From assembly GCA_937907055.1 (NCBI GenBank), contig CALCTW010000083.1:1-58267 (forward strand): 58,267 nt of DNA. Reading direction: 5' to 3'. How positions within the stretch are numbered: position 1 is the stretch's first letter; each line of letters begins with the position of its first letter. The position numbers and the translations under genes were made by a program. The notes below the pieces were generated by a model. The model saw only the letters and a program-made list of their open reading frames with translations. It made no database searches and had not been told where the DNA came from. This document shows positions 32,088 to 40,951 of the stretch, piece by piece. This DNA is from an uncultured Clostridia bacterium. GTDB lineage: Bacteria; Bacillota; Clostridia; Christensenellales; Aristaeellaceae.

Positions 32088-32116
32088 TTGCGGGATACCG
32101 CGTTTCAGTCTATAAT
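32088..32116 (+). promoter_or_regulatory. Promoter of the ABC exporter operon
   Basis: TTGCGG (32088-32093) and TATAAT (32111-32116) are 17 bases apart. Confidence 0.75.
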
Positions 32117-32149
32117 AGATAAGCATTTTTCAATCGGAGGTCAAGAGCA

Positions 32150-33871
32150 TTGGGTTTCCTGAAAAAGTACTTCAAGCACTATAAAAAAGACATTTTTGTC
32201 GGTCAGTCCTTCAAGCTGATCGAGGCCGTCCTGGAGCTGCTTCTGCCGCTCGTCATGGCCGCGCTCGTTGACGGCATCGCGGGCGGCACCACGCATGATA
32301 TCGTCATGCGCGCGCTGCTCATGCTGCTCATTTCCGCTGTAGGCGTGGGCACCGCGCTGGTCTGTCAGGTCACGGCCAGCCGCGCCAGTCAGTCCTTCGG
32401 CACAGAACTTCGTCACGATATCTTCTCTCATATCACCACGCTCTCCGCGGCGGATCTGGAGCATTTCGGCACAGCCGGTCTGGTCACCCGCATGACGGGC
32501 GATATCAATCAATTGCAGAGCGCGCTGGCCATGCTCATCCGTCTGGTCGTCCGCGCGCCCTTCCTGGCCATCGGCTCCATCGTCATGGCCATCATTCTGG
32601 ATATCAATCTTTCTGTCGTCTTCCTCGTTGCCACGCCGCTCATCTGCGTGGTCATCTGGGCAGTCATGAAGGCGTCTCTGCCCTATTTCAAGCGCATGCA
32701 GAAGGGCACCGATACCCTCGGCCGTGTCACGCGGGAGAATCTCTCCGGCGCCCGCGTCGTCCGAGCCTTCAATGCCCAGCAGGATGAGACCACTCGCTTC
32801 AATGAAGCCGCGAAGGGCTACACCGCCGTCGCGCTCCGCTCCGGTCACCTCAACGCCCTCCTTTCTCCCGCCACCACCATCATCATGGATCTGGGCATCA
32901 TCGCGGTCCTGCTCCTCGGCGGTCAGCGGGCGCAGCTGGGTCTGCTCTCTCAGGGCATCATCATCGCCTTCATCAATTACCTGCTGCAGATCCTCACACA
33001 GACGGCCATCGTGGCCAATCTCATCGTTCTTTTCACCAAGGCCGGCGCCAGCGCGCAGCGCATCGGGGAGCTGCTTTCCATGAAGCCCTCCATTCAGGAA
33101 GCGGAAAGCACAGAGGATCTCGATCCCGCCGCTCCTGCCGTCACGTTCGATCATGTCAGCTTCCGCTATCCCGCCGGCGGTGAGGATGCCGTCCACGACA
33201 TCTCCTTCACGCTCCATAAAGGCGCTTCCCTCGGCATCATCGGCGGCACCGGCAGCGGCAAGTCCACCCTGGCTTCCCTCATCAGCCGCACCTACGATAT
33301 CACGCAGGGCAGCATCCGTCTTTTCGGCACGGATATCCGCAAGGTGCCGCTCAGCCGTCTGCGCGCCACGGTCGGCATCGTTCCGCAGCACGCCGCCCTG
33401 TTCTCCGGTTCCATCCGCGATAACATGCGCCTCGGCAATGAACAGGCCGCTGATGACGAGATCCGCGCGGCGCTCAAAACCGCGCAGGCGCTCGATTTCG
33501 TTGAAAAGAAGCCCGGCCAGCTGGATTATGTCCTTGAAGAAGGCGCGAAGGATCTTTCCGGCGGTCAGAAGCAGCGCCTCACCATCGCCCGCGCCCTCAC
33601 GCAGAAGCCGGAGGTGCTCATTCTGGATGACAGCGCCTCCGCCCTCGATATGCGCACCGATTCTCTGCTCCGCGCCGCGCTCAAGGAATGCGATATGACC
33701 CGTGTCATCATCTCCCAGCGTGTCAGCGCCATCATGGATGCCGATCAGATCCTCGTCCTCGATGACGGCGCGCCGGTCGGCCTCGGCACGCATGAGCAGC
33801 TGCTCGATACCTGCCCGGTCTATCGCGAGACCTATCTGTCCCAGACCAAGGAAAGCGGGGTGAACGCGTAA
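32150..33871 (+). CDS. ABC exporter half-transporter with degenerate ATP site (subunit 1)
   Basis: This 573-residue half-transporter has six membrane segments (about 1-310) and an ATPase domain. Walker A GGTGSGKST and the signature LSGGQKQRL are canonical. After Walker B (VLILDD) the catalytic base is Asp where Glu is usual, and the switch-loop His is Gln (IISQRVS). This is the pattern of the inactive-site subunit of heterodimeric exporters such as BmrCD and LmrCD. The start is TTG 32150, nine bases after CGGAGG, and there is no suitable ATG. The stop overlaps the next start by one base (TAATG). Confidence 0.93.
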   Translation: MGFLKKYFKHYKKDIFVGQSFKLIEAVLELLLPLVMAALVDGIAGGTTHDIVMRALLMLLISAVGVGTALVCQVTASRASQSFGTELRHDIFSHITTLSAADLEHFGTAGLVTRMTGDINQLQSALAMLIRLVVRAPFLAIGSIVMAIILDINLSVVFLVATPLICVVIWAVMKASLPYFKRMQKGTDTLGRVTRENLSGARVVRAFNAQQDETTRFNEAAKGYTAVALRSGHLNALLSPATTIIMDLGIIAVLLLGGQRAQLGLLSQGIIIAFINYLLQILTQTAIVANLIVLFTKAGASAQRIGELLSMKPSIQEAESTEDLDPAAPAVTFDHVSFRYPAGGEDAVHDISFTLHKGASLGIIGGTGSGKSTLASLISRTYDITQGSIRLFGTDIRKVPLSRLRATVGIVPQHAALFSGSIRDNMRLGNEQAADDEIRAALKTAQALDFVEKKPGQLDYVLEEGAKDLSGGQKQRLTIARALTQKPEVLILDDSASALDMRTDSLLRAALKECDMTRVIISQRVSAIMDADQILVLDDGAPVGLGTHEQLLDTCPVYRETYLSQTKESGVNA

Positions 33872-35607
33872 TGAAAAACACCGTCAAGCGCCTTCTCTCC
33901 TGCATGCGCGCAAGCAAGGTCAGGCTCATCCTCTCCTGTGTCATCGCGCTGCTCTATGTCGGCTGCACGCTGCTGGCCCCCGTGCTCGTGGGCAACGCCA
34001 TCGATCAGATCATTGAAAAGGCGGTCCTCTTTGATCAGCTTTTCGTCCTCTGCATGTATCTCGGCATTCTCTATGTCGTCAGCTGCTGCCTGCAGTACGC
34101 GCTCAGCGCCCTTACCAACACCATTTCCTACACCACGGTGGAAACGCTGCGCGCCGATGCCTTCACAGCCATCCAGAAGATGCCCATCCGTTCCATCGAT
34201 CATTCCTCCCACGGTGATCTGGTCACCCGCATCACCACCGATGCCGAAGCGGTCGGCGACGGCCTCATGCAGTTCCTCTCCCGCTTCCTCACCGGCATCT
34301 GCACCATCGTGGGCACCCTCGTGCTGCTCTGCGTCATCAATCCGTGGATCGCGCTGGTCGTCTTCGTCCTCACACCCCTCTCCGTCATCGTGGCCAAGCG
34401 CATCACCCTCATGAGCCACAAGCTCTTCAAGGAGCAGTCTCAGGTGCAGGGTCAGCTGGGCGGATATGTCAACGAGAACCTCGCCAATCAGCAGCTGATC
34501 AATGATTTCTGCGGCGAGGAGCGTGAGATCCGCCGTTTCGATGAGATCAATCAGCATCTCAAGACCTGCGGCTACCGCGCCCAGCTCTACGGCGCGCTGG
34601 TCAATCCCACCACGCGCTTCGTCAATCACCTTGTTTATATCGCGGTCGGTGTCGTGGGCGGCCTCATCTGCCTTGCCACAGGCGGCGCGGCGCTCACGGT
34701 GGGCAACATTTCCGCCTGCCTCACCTACGCCAATCAGTACACCTCCCCCTTCAATGAGATCTCCGGCGTCATGACCCAGATCCAGACCGCCCTTTCCGCG
34801 CTCCGCCGTCTTTTCACCGTGCTGGACAGCGAAAAGGAGCAGCAGGATATCACCGCCGCCACATCCGCCGGGAAGCCCGAAGCAAAGGGCCTGGTCGAGT
34901 TCAGGGGCGTTTCCTTCGCCTACGAGCCTTCGCAGCCCCTCATCGAGGATCTTTCCTTCACCGCCCTGCCCGGCCAGAAGATCGCCATCGTCGGTCCCAC
35001 CGGCGCGGGCAAGACCACGCTGGTCAATCTGCTCATGCGCTTTTATGATGTCAATAAGGGCGATATCCTCGTTGACGGTAAGAGCATCTACACCATGTCC
35101 CGTGATGAGACCCGTTCCCTCTTCGGCATGGTCCTGCAGGAAACATGGCTCTTTGGCGGCACCGTCCGTCAGAACATCGCCTACGGCCGCGCCGATGCCA
35201 CTTTGGATGAGGTCATTGCCGCTTCCAAGGCCGCGCACGCGCATTCCTTCATCAAGCGTCTTCCGCAGGGCTATGACACCCCCCTGAATGCCGATTCCGG
35301 CCTCTCTCAGGGTCAGATGCAGCTGCTGTGCATTGCCCGCGCCATGCTGTGCAACGCGCCGCTCCTCATTCTGGATGAAGCCACCTCCTCCATCGATACC
35401 CGCACCGAGCAGAAGATCGGTCAGGCCTTCGATACCATGATGCAGGGCCGCACCTCCTTCGTCGTCGCCCATCGCCTGTCCACCATCCGCGAGGCGGATC
35501 GTATCCTCGTCATGGATCAGGGCCACGTCGTCGAGCAGGGCACGCACGATGAGCTGCTCCGCAAGGGCGGCTTCTACGCCAATCTCTATAACAGCCAGTT
35601 CAAGTGA
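33871..35607 (+). CDS. ABC exporter half-transporter with intact catalytic Glu (subunit 2)
   Basis: This 578-residue partner has six membrane segments and an ATPase domain with Walker A GPTGAGKTT, Walker B LLILDEATSSID with the catalytic Glu, and the switch His in VVAHRLSTI. Its own signature is LSQGQMQLL, not LSGGQ. The consensus ATP site is therefore built from this subunit's Walker motifs and subunit 1's LSGGQ, while the other site is degenerate. That complementarity, and the one-base overlap with subunit 1, support a heterodimer. Such exporters move drugs, lipids or peptides; the substrate is unknown. Confidence 0.94.
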   Translation: MKNTVKRLLSCMRASKVRLILSCVIALLYVGCTLLAPVLVGNAIDQIIEKAVLFDQLFVLCMYLGILYVVSCCLQYALSALTNTISYTTVETLRADAFTAIQKMPIRSIDHSSHGDLVTRITTDAEAVGDGLMQFLSRFLTGICTIVGTLVLLCVINPWIALVVFVLTPLSVIVAKRITLMSHKLFKEQSQVQGQLGGYVNENLANQQLINDFCGEEREIRRFDEINQHLKTCGYRAQLYGALVNPTTRFVNHLVYIAVGVVGGLICLATGGAALTVGNISACLTYANQYTSPFNEISGVMTQIQTALSALRRLFTVLDSEKEQQDITAATSAGKPEAKGLVEFRGVSFAYEPSQPLIEDLSFTALPGQKIAIVGPTGAGKTTLVNLLMRFYDVNKGDILVDGKSIYTMSRDETRSLFGMVLQETWLFGGTVRQNIAYGRADATLDEVIAASKAAHAHSFIKRLPQGYDTPLNADSGLSQGQMQLLCIARAMLCNAPLLILDEATSSIDTRTEQKIGQAFDTMMQGRTSFVVAHRLSTIREADRILVMDQGHVVEQGTHDELLRKGGFYANLYNSQFK

Positions 35608-35642
35608 TGACGGCAAACGGTATCACCATGGTATCCGCGCCC

Positions 35643-35686
35643 GCGCGAAAACGGCTCTGACATCCGTCAAAGCCGTTTCGCGTTTG
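35643..35686 (+). terminator. Terminator of the ABC exporter operon
   Basis: GCGAAA-ACGGCT-CTGAC pairs with GTCAA-AGCCGT-TTCGC, a long imperfect stem followed by GTTTGTTCT. Confidence 0.72.
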
Positions 35687-35719
35687 TTCTCCCGTTTTCG
35701 CTTGTTTCTTCTTCTCCTG

Positions 35720-36124
35720 TCAGCGCGCCATCTTTTCTTCCAGCGCGGGCAGGATCACCCGGTCCGCCGGCAGCCAGTCCACGCTGAAAAGCGTTTCCTT
35801 CGTCAGCCACGCGGCATCCTCCGCCTCCAGCAGGGTCAGCTGCCCCTTCGTCACCTCACACAGAAAGCAATCCATGCTCAGGTGGAACGCCGGGTAATCA
35901 TACTCGATCACCCCCAGCCGTTCCCCCACGATGATCTCCGCCGTCAGCTCCTCCCGGATCTCCCTTTTCAGAGCTTCTTCCGGGGTCTCGCCCGGCTCGA
36001 TCTTTCCGCCGGGGAATTCCCACATGCCCTTCTGTTCGCCGTATCCGCGCTGTGTCGCGTAAACGCGCGTGATCCTGCTCACATCGTCGCAGATCACAGC
36101 GGCTGCCACCTTCACCTGTTTCAT
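35720..36124 (-). CDS. Nudix hydrolase, MutT-like
   Basis: The 134-residue protein carries a full Nudix box starting GGKIEPGETPEEALKREI and ending REELTAEI (about residues 37-60). The glycine, glutamate and REUxEE positions are intact. The first strand (VAAAVICDD), the TQRGYGEQKGMWEFPGG context and the length match (deoxy)nucleoside triphosphate pyrophosphohydrolases of the MutT/8-oxo-dGTPase type, which cleanse oxidised nucleotides. ATG 36124 follows AAGGAG. It is divergent from the MFS gene with only 30 bases between start codons. Substrate specificity is not certain. Confidence 0.9.
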   Translation of the reverse strand: MKQVKVAAAVICDDVSRITRVYATQRGYGEQKGMWEFPGGKIEPGETPEEALKREIREELTAEIIVGERLGVIEYDYPAFHLSMDCFLCEVTKGQLTLLEAEDAAWLTKETLFSVDWLPADRVILPALEEKMAR

Positions 36125-36154
36125 CGTTTCCCATCTCCTTTATTCGAGGCGCTT

Positions 36155-37363
36155 ATGAAAAAGAAAAACGTCACCCTGCTCTATTCCCTCATCACCGCGG
36201 GCTACTGGATGGGCTGTGTCATCTACTTCCAGTTCGCGGGCGGTTATCTGAAGGCCCTCGGCTATTCCGCCACCGATTACGGCCTCATCATCGCGGCCGG
36301 TTCCACGCTCAGCGCCGTTCTGGCGCCCGTGCTGGGCTCCTTCTGCGATAAGCATCCGCGTATCACGCCGCTCAGGATCAATCTGCCGCTCTACGCGCTG
36401 CAGCTGGTCGCGCTGCTCACACTGCAGCTTTGCTACGGTCAGGGGGCTTCTTTCCTCAATACCGCCGCCTTCATCCTGTACATCACCGTCTGTGTGCCGG
36501 TCAACTCCGTCAATATGATGATGTGCGTCAATTTTGAAAAATACGGCGCGCGGCTCAATTTCCCCCTCGCGCGCGGCATCGGCTCCCTCGGCTTCATGGT
36601 CTTCTGTGAGCTGGCCGGCATTCTGATCGCCGATCACACCTATTCCATCATCCCGCTCTGCGGCATGCTGCTCATCCTGTTCGATCTGCCCTTCCACATC
36701 TGGTCGGAGCGTGAAATGCTCCGCCTGCGTGATCAGCAGCCCGCGGAGGATGCCGCCTCGCAGGAAAAGGCCGTTTCCCTTCCCCGCTTCATCCGGGATA
36801 ACAAGCGCTTCAGCCTGCTGCTCCTCGGTGCCGTCTTCATCTTTGTCGCGCACAATCTGGATGCCAATTTCCTCAACGAGATCAACACGCACCTGCACGG
36901 CACGCCCGAGACCCTCGGCCGCATCGGCTCCATTACCGCCATCGTGGAGGTGCCCGTCCTGCTCTTCTTCGTGCCCATCTTCGGCAAAATGCGCGAATCC
37001 ACGCTGCTCAAGGCTGCCTTCGGCTTCTTTGTCATAAAGCTCCTCGCCTACGCGCTGGCCGCCTTCGCCCCCACGGTGGATCTGTATTGCTGGGCTCGTA
37101 TCCTTCAGGCCCCTTCCTATGCCATCTTTGTGGCCGCCATCGTGCCCTATGTGCAGAAGGTCATCTCTCCCCGTGACGCCGCCAAGGGTCAGTCCCTTGC
37201 CTTCACCGTCACCACGGTCGGCAGCGTTCTGGCGGCGCTGTTCGGCGGCTCCCTGTTCGATTCCATCGGTGTTCAGTCCACGCTGTTCGTGGCGACAGGT
37301 TTCGCCGCCCTCGGCGCGGTCCTGGCCATCCTCGGCACGCAGAAAACTTCCGCCAATCCCTGA
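36155..37363 (+). CDS. MFS transporter
   Basis: This 402-residue protein has 12 membrane segments in two halves, with a central charged loop (about 190-215). The MFS features GYLKALGYSATDYGLIIAAGS and VLGSFCDKHPRITP in the first half (loop 2-3 region) suggest a sugar- or nucleoside-type MFS (LacY/NupG-like fold), but no substrate can be given. ATG 36155 follows GAGG at 36146-36149. Its promoter must lie within the divergent Nudix gene and was not located. Confidence 0.85.
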   Translation: MKKKNVTLLYSLITAGYWMGCVIYFQFAGGYLKALGYSATDYGLIIAAGSTLSAVLAPVLGSFCDKHPRITPLRINLPLYALQLVALLTLQLCYGQGASFLNTAAFILYITVCVPVNSVNMMMCVNFEKYGARLNFPLARGIGSLGFMVFCELAGILIADHTYSIIPLCGMLLILFDLPFHIWSEREMLRLRDQQPAEDAASQEKAVSLPRFIRDNKRFSLLLLGAVFIFVAHNLDANFLNEINTHLHGTPETLGRIGSITAIVEVPVLLFFVPIFGKMRESTLLKAAFGFFVIKLLAYALAAFAPTVDLYCWARILQAPSYAIFVAAIVPYVQKVISPRDAAKGQSLAFTVTTVGSVLAALFGGSLFDSIGVQSTLFVATGFAALGAVLAILGTQKTSANP

Positions 37364-37429
37364 TACCCTTATAGATCCGCGCCGTCCCTGTCCCCATCTC
37401 CGGGGCATACAGTACGCGCTTGTCTTCAC

Positions 37430-37454
37430 AAAAAGCCCCGTCCGGGGCTTTTTT
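37430..37454. terminator. Bidirectional terminator between MFS and recO genes
   Basis: AAAAAGCCCC and GGGGCTTTTT flank a GTCC loop, with further T residues on the plus strand. Both convergent genes can use it. Confidence 0.9.
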
Positions 37455-37472
37455 ATTGCTTGTTTTCGCGTT

Positions 37473-38180
37473 TCACAGGCTGTTGATCTTCTTCTCCGCC
37501 CGCATGCTCACATATTTCTTCAGCAGCTCCACCGGCGGGTCCTCATCCGCCCGTTCATACCGGTCGATCCCCTTCACCAGCACCTGCCGCATCCATTCGG
37601 CCTGTCCGGGACGCAGGGGCGATGCCACCGTAAAACTGTTGCTGCACGCCCGGCACAGCACACCGCCGTTTTCCGGGTCAAACAGATGCGCGTCACGCGC
37701 GTCCTTTCCGCACTGCACACACTTGTCCAGTTCGGGCTTATAGCCGTTCAGCGCGGCAAAATGCAGCAGGAACCCTGCCAGCACCACATCGGGATCGCGG
37801 TCCGTATAGCACAGCCGCCCCAGCGATCTTGCCAACAGCGTGAACAGATGCACGCTTTCCTGTCCCGGCTGCACCACTGCCTCGCACAGGTTGATCATGC
37901 CGGTCGCCGCGCGCAGCTTATCATAATCCTCACGGATGGGATAGAACGTCTCCGTCACGTTGCACGCTGAGACCGTTCCATGCCCCTTCCCCATAAAGAT
38001 CACATACTCTCCCATGGCAAACCATTCGCTCGCGCTCATCAACGGGCTCTTCGCGCGCCTGCAGCCGCGGCACAGGGCTTCCACGCGTCCCATGCCCGGG
38101 GTCAGCAAGGTCAGCATCCGGTCATTTTCCCGGTAATCCGCCCTGCGGATCACGATCCCCTGCGTAGTCACCGATGCCAT
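37473..38180 (-). CDS. recO: DNA repair protein RecO
   Basis: This 235-residue protein of recombinational repair helps load RecA with RecR. It has the N-terminal OB fold (about 1-80; TTQGIVIRRADYRENDRMLTLL) and a helical C-terminal part with a four-cysteine zinc site (CVQCGKD ... GGVLCRACS, about 160-190). Length and order match the family. ATG 38180 follows GGGGAAG. It lies downstream of the two VanW genes on the same strand, 87 bases away. Confidence 0.94.
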   Translation of the reverse strand: MASVTTQGIVIRRADYRENDRMLTLLTPGMGRVEALCRGCRRAKSPLMSASEWFAMGEYVIFMGKGHGTVSACNVTETFYPIREDYDKLRAATGMINLCEAVVQPGQESVHLFTLLARSLGRLCYTDRDPDVVLAGFLLHFAALNGYKPELDKCVQCGKDARDAHLFDPENGGVLCRACSNSFTVASPLRPGQAEWMRQVLVKGIDRYERADEDPPVELLKKYVSMRAEKKINSL

Positions 38181-38267
38181 TTCTGCTTCCCCCTTCCCGT
38201 GTATGATTCGTGCGCCCCCGTTTCCGGAAGCGCACGTTCTTTATCTCTTTTTCAATTTCAGGTCTTT

Positions 38268-39299
38268 TTACTCTTCCGTCACGCGGTAGATCGCCATGAA
38301 CAGCGCGCCGTCCTGCGCGGATCCGTCGATCCGGATGGGGTATTCATAATCATTGCGCATGATGAAGTTCAGCGCGCTGTTGCCCACCGCGGCATCCACG
38401 CCGTGCGGCAGATAACTCGCGCCGCTCGGGCCGTGCGCCCTGCGCTTCAGCACCGCCACACCGGGCAGCTGCAGCACCGTGTTATACAGCGTGCTGCTCA
38501 CCTGACAGGTACCGCCGCCGTAGCCCAGCTTGGTCGTCCCGTCCGCGAGGATCGGCGCGGCCTGATAACCGCTCGCGGCGTTATAAGGGCCCACATCCTT
38601 GTTAAAGTCCAGTTTGTTGCCCGTGTTCAGCACAATCGGGCGCATCCGGTCACAGGCCACCTGCAGGTTCACCATACGGCCCAGATTGGCCTCAGTCTGC
38701 GCGATGTTGTAAAAGGACACATACGCGGCAATGGGTTCGCCCGTGGAGGGATCCTCCAGCGCGCGGTCCACCATGGCCACATCCCGCAGCTGATTGCTGT
38801 CGATGTACGCGTACTGGCGGTGATAGATCACCTTGCCGTATCCGTCCTCAAAGCCGATCAGGGCCACCTTCGCGCCGTCATACAGCGTCACCAGCGTGTC
38901 GCCCGCGCCCTTATCGCTCATCACAGGCGCGGTGCCGTTCACCGCGGCCGTGTACAGAAATTCCTCCACGCCGTAGGGCGGTGTGGTCACAATATCGATC
39001 ACGCGCACCGCTTCGATGCAGCTGCGGCGGATATAACCGCGCTTTTTGTCGTATTCCACTTCCACCCAGGTCGGATCCACCCAATACACATTGAAGCGGC
39101 GTCCTTTGGGGATACTCAGCAGCGACACCGCGTCCGTATCCGGCTCCGCCAGCAGTCTCACCTGCACAGAAGAGCGCGCGGTATAGATCGGTTCACTGTT
39201 ATGTTGGGTCGGGTCCACCGTGTCCGCGTGCGCCGCGGCAAACAGCCCGGAAAGGCACAGCGCGCACAGCAGCAGTGCCGTGAAACGCTTCATCATCAT
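38268..39299 (-). CDS. Exported VanW-family protein (paralogue 1)
   Basis: The ~343-residue product has a signal peptide (to about residue 26), two SH3-like beta segments (about 35-180), and a C-terminal VanW domain with GTTKLGYGGGTCQVSSTLYN and the LPHGVDAAV motif. VanW was first seen in vanB glycopeptide-resistance clusters; its function is unknown, and it may bind cell-wall or peptide ligands. Three in-frame ATGs (39299, 39296, 39293) are possible starts. The gene overlaps its paralogue's stop (ATGA), so the two are co-translated. Confidence 0.9.
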   Translation of the reverse strand: MMMKRFTALLLCALCLSGLFAAAHADTVDPTQHNSEPIYTARSSVQVRLLAEPDTDAVSLLSIPKGRRFNVYWVDPTWVEVEYDKKRGYIRRSCIEAVRVIDIVTTPPYGVEEFLYTAAVNGTAPVMSDKGAGDTLVTLYDGAKVALIGFEDGYGKVIYHRQYAYIDSNQLRDVAMVDRALEDPSTGEPIAAYVSFYNIAQTEANLGRMVNLQVACDRMRPIVLNTGNKLDFNKDVGPYNAASGYQAAPILADGTTKLGYGGGTCQVSSTLYNTVLQLPGVAVLKRRAHGPSGASYLPHGVDAAVGNSALNFIMRNDYEYPIRIDGSAQDGALFMAIYRVTEE

Positions 39300-40306
39300 T
39301 CATCCACCCTGTAGATCATCAAGGTCATGCACAGATCATGCATCACAAAATCAAAACGGATCTTGAAATCGTAATCGTTGCGGATCTTGAAGTTCAGATC
39401 GCCGGAGGAGGCGTCCATGCCGTGCGGCAGATAGGCCGCGCCGCTGTCGCCGTGCGGATGCCGTTCCACGATCGTGATCCCCGGCACCTGCTGCACCATG
39501 TCATACAGCGTGCTGCTCACCTGGCAGCTGCCGCCGCCGTAGCCCAGCTTGGTCTCGCCGTTGGTCAGGATCGGGGCCGGCAGATAGCCGTTCGCCTTGG
39601 TAAAGCGGCCCACCTGATTGTTAAAGTCCAGTCTTTCGCCCGGGGCCAGCGGCAGGTCGCGCAGGCGCTCGCACGCCACACGCAGGTTGTTGATACGGTC
39701 GGGATTATCGGAATAGAAGGAGGTGTACACCGCCAGCGGCATCCCTTCTTCATCCTGATCCACCGTCTTGGCCACCGGCAGCGCTTCCTGCAGCAGATTG
39801 CTGTTGATATAGCCGTACTGACGCTTGTGCTGCACCACAGCCCAGCCGTCCTCAAAGCCCAGGATCGCCACACACGCGCCGTCCGTCAGGGTGGAAAGCA
39901 CATCGCTGCTCTCCTTCTTTTCGCTCATCACGGGTGTATCCTGTGTGATGTAGGCGTAGAAATCATACTTCTCCACGCCGTAGGGCGGCGTGTTCACATA
40001 ATCGATCGGCTCCACACGCTCCACGCGGTTGCGCAGGATATAGCCGTAGGTGTTTCCGCAGATCACTTCCACATAGGAAGGGGTCACACCGGTGATCTGG
40101 ATACGGCTTCCGCCGCTGCCCTGCGGATAAGTCTTCAGCACCGCGCTGTTCTTATCCGGCTCGGCATACACCTTGGTCACACTGTTGGGATAATTCCGGG
40201 TGATCTGCCCGTTATACAGCACTTCCTTCGAAGCGGCCTGCGCCGGCAAAGCGCAGCACCCCGCCAGTATCATCATGCACAGCAGCACGGAGATCTTTCT
40301 TTTCAT
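39296..40306 (-). CDS. Exported VanW-family protein (paralogue 2)
   Basis: This 336-residue protein has the same layout as its downstream neighbour: signal peptide (MKRKISVLLCMMILAGCCAL), SH3-like region, and VanW domain with GETKLGYGGGSCQVSSTLYD and LPHGMDASSG. The shared CQVSSTLY and YLPHG motifs and the common TPPYGVE segment show a tandem duplication. The Cys in AGCCAL could make it a lipoprotein, although the following Ala-rich AQAAS also allows signal peptidase I. ATG 40306 follows GGAGG; the frame is open upstream without a site. Confidence 0.9.
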   Translation of the reverse strand: MKRKISVLLCMMILAGCCALPAQAASKEVLYNGQITRNYPNSVTKVYAEPDKNSAVLKTYPQGSGGSRIQITGVTPSYVEVICGNTYGYILRNRVERVEPIDYVNTPPYGVEKYDFYAYITQDTPVMSEKKESSDVLSTLTDGACVAILGFEDGWAVVQHKRQYGYINSNLLQEALPVAKTVDQDEEGMPLAVYTSFYSDNPDRINNLRVACERLRDLPLAPGERLDFNNQVGRFTKANGYLPAPILTNGETKLGYGGGSCQVSSTLYDMVQQVPGITIVERHPHGDSGAAYLPHGMDASSGDLNFKIRNDYDFKIRFDFVMHDLCMTLMIYRVDE

Positions 40307-40358
40307 GCCGATCCTCCCGAAAACAGCCGACAGGCTGGAATTCTTCATTATCTTCTTG

Positions 40359-40387
40359 ATTATACCATAGTTTTTCCTGCTTCGCAA
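40359..40387 (-). promoter_or_regulatory. Promoter of the VanW pair
   Basis: On the minus strand TTGCGA (40387-40382) and TATAAT (40364-40359) are 17 bases apart. Confidence 0.72.
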
Positions 40388-40473
40388 ATGAAACATCCGA
40401 AAAAATACCGCTTCGCGACCTTCGGATCCCGTTGTTTTACAAGTCTTTTTACATCTGTCCGCCCCCGCCGCGG

Positions 40474-40502
40474 TTGACGGGAAAGTCCCGGTCCGTTATA
40501 AT
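40474..40502 (+). promoter_or_regulatory. Promoter of the DtxR-like/cystatin-like operon
   Basis: TTGACG (40474-40479) and TATAAT (40497-40502) are 17 bases apart. Confidence 0.78.
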
Positions 40503-40545
40503 GATATCAACCGATCCATCTTGATTAAAAAGCGAGGTTTTTCCC

Positions 40546-40914
40546 ATGCAGGAATCCGGCGAAATGTATCTCGAGACCATCCTCGTTCTGGGTCTGAGGA
40601 ACAACATGGTCCGCTCCATCGATGTCGCCGCGGAAATGAACTTTTCCAAGCCCTCCATCAGCCGCGCCATGAGCAAGCTGCGTGAGGAGCAGTGCATCGT
40701 CATCGACCGGAACGGCGCCATCGCCCTCACGGAAAAGGGCCGCGCCATCGCGCTCAAGATCTATGAGCGCCATCAGGTCCTGTCCAAAATGCTCATGGCC
40801 ATCGGGGTCGATGAGGAGACCGCCCTGGCCGATGCCTGCCGCATGGAGCACGTCATTTCCGATGTATCCTTCACCGCGCTGAAAGAGCACATGTCCAAGG
40901 TCATGAAGCTCTGA
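40546..40914 (+). CDS. DtxR/MntR-family metal-dependent regulator
   Basis: The 122-residue product has a winged-helix domain (about 5-70; VRSIDVAAEMNFSKPSISRAM) and the DtxR-family helical dimerisation/metal domain (about 70-122). Metal-ligand positions are visible in EMYLETI near the start and in ACRMEHVIS, the Cys/Glu/His set typical of DtxR and IdeR. There is no C-terminal SH3/FeoA domain, so it is of MntR-like length. It probably senses iron or manganese. ATG 40546 follows GCGAGG. It is 37 bases upstream of, and in one unit with, the cystatin-like exported protein. Confidence 0.88.
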   Translation: MQESGEMYLETILVLGLRNNMVRSIDVAAEMNFSKPSISRAMSKLREEQCIVIDRNGAIALTEKGRAIALKIYERHQVLSKMLMAIGVDEETALADACRMEHVISDVSFTALKEHMSKVMKL

Positions 40915-40951
40915 TCTCCCCCTTTCGCTTTTTGTTACAGGAGGTATCCTT

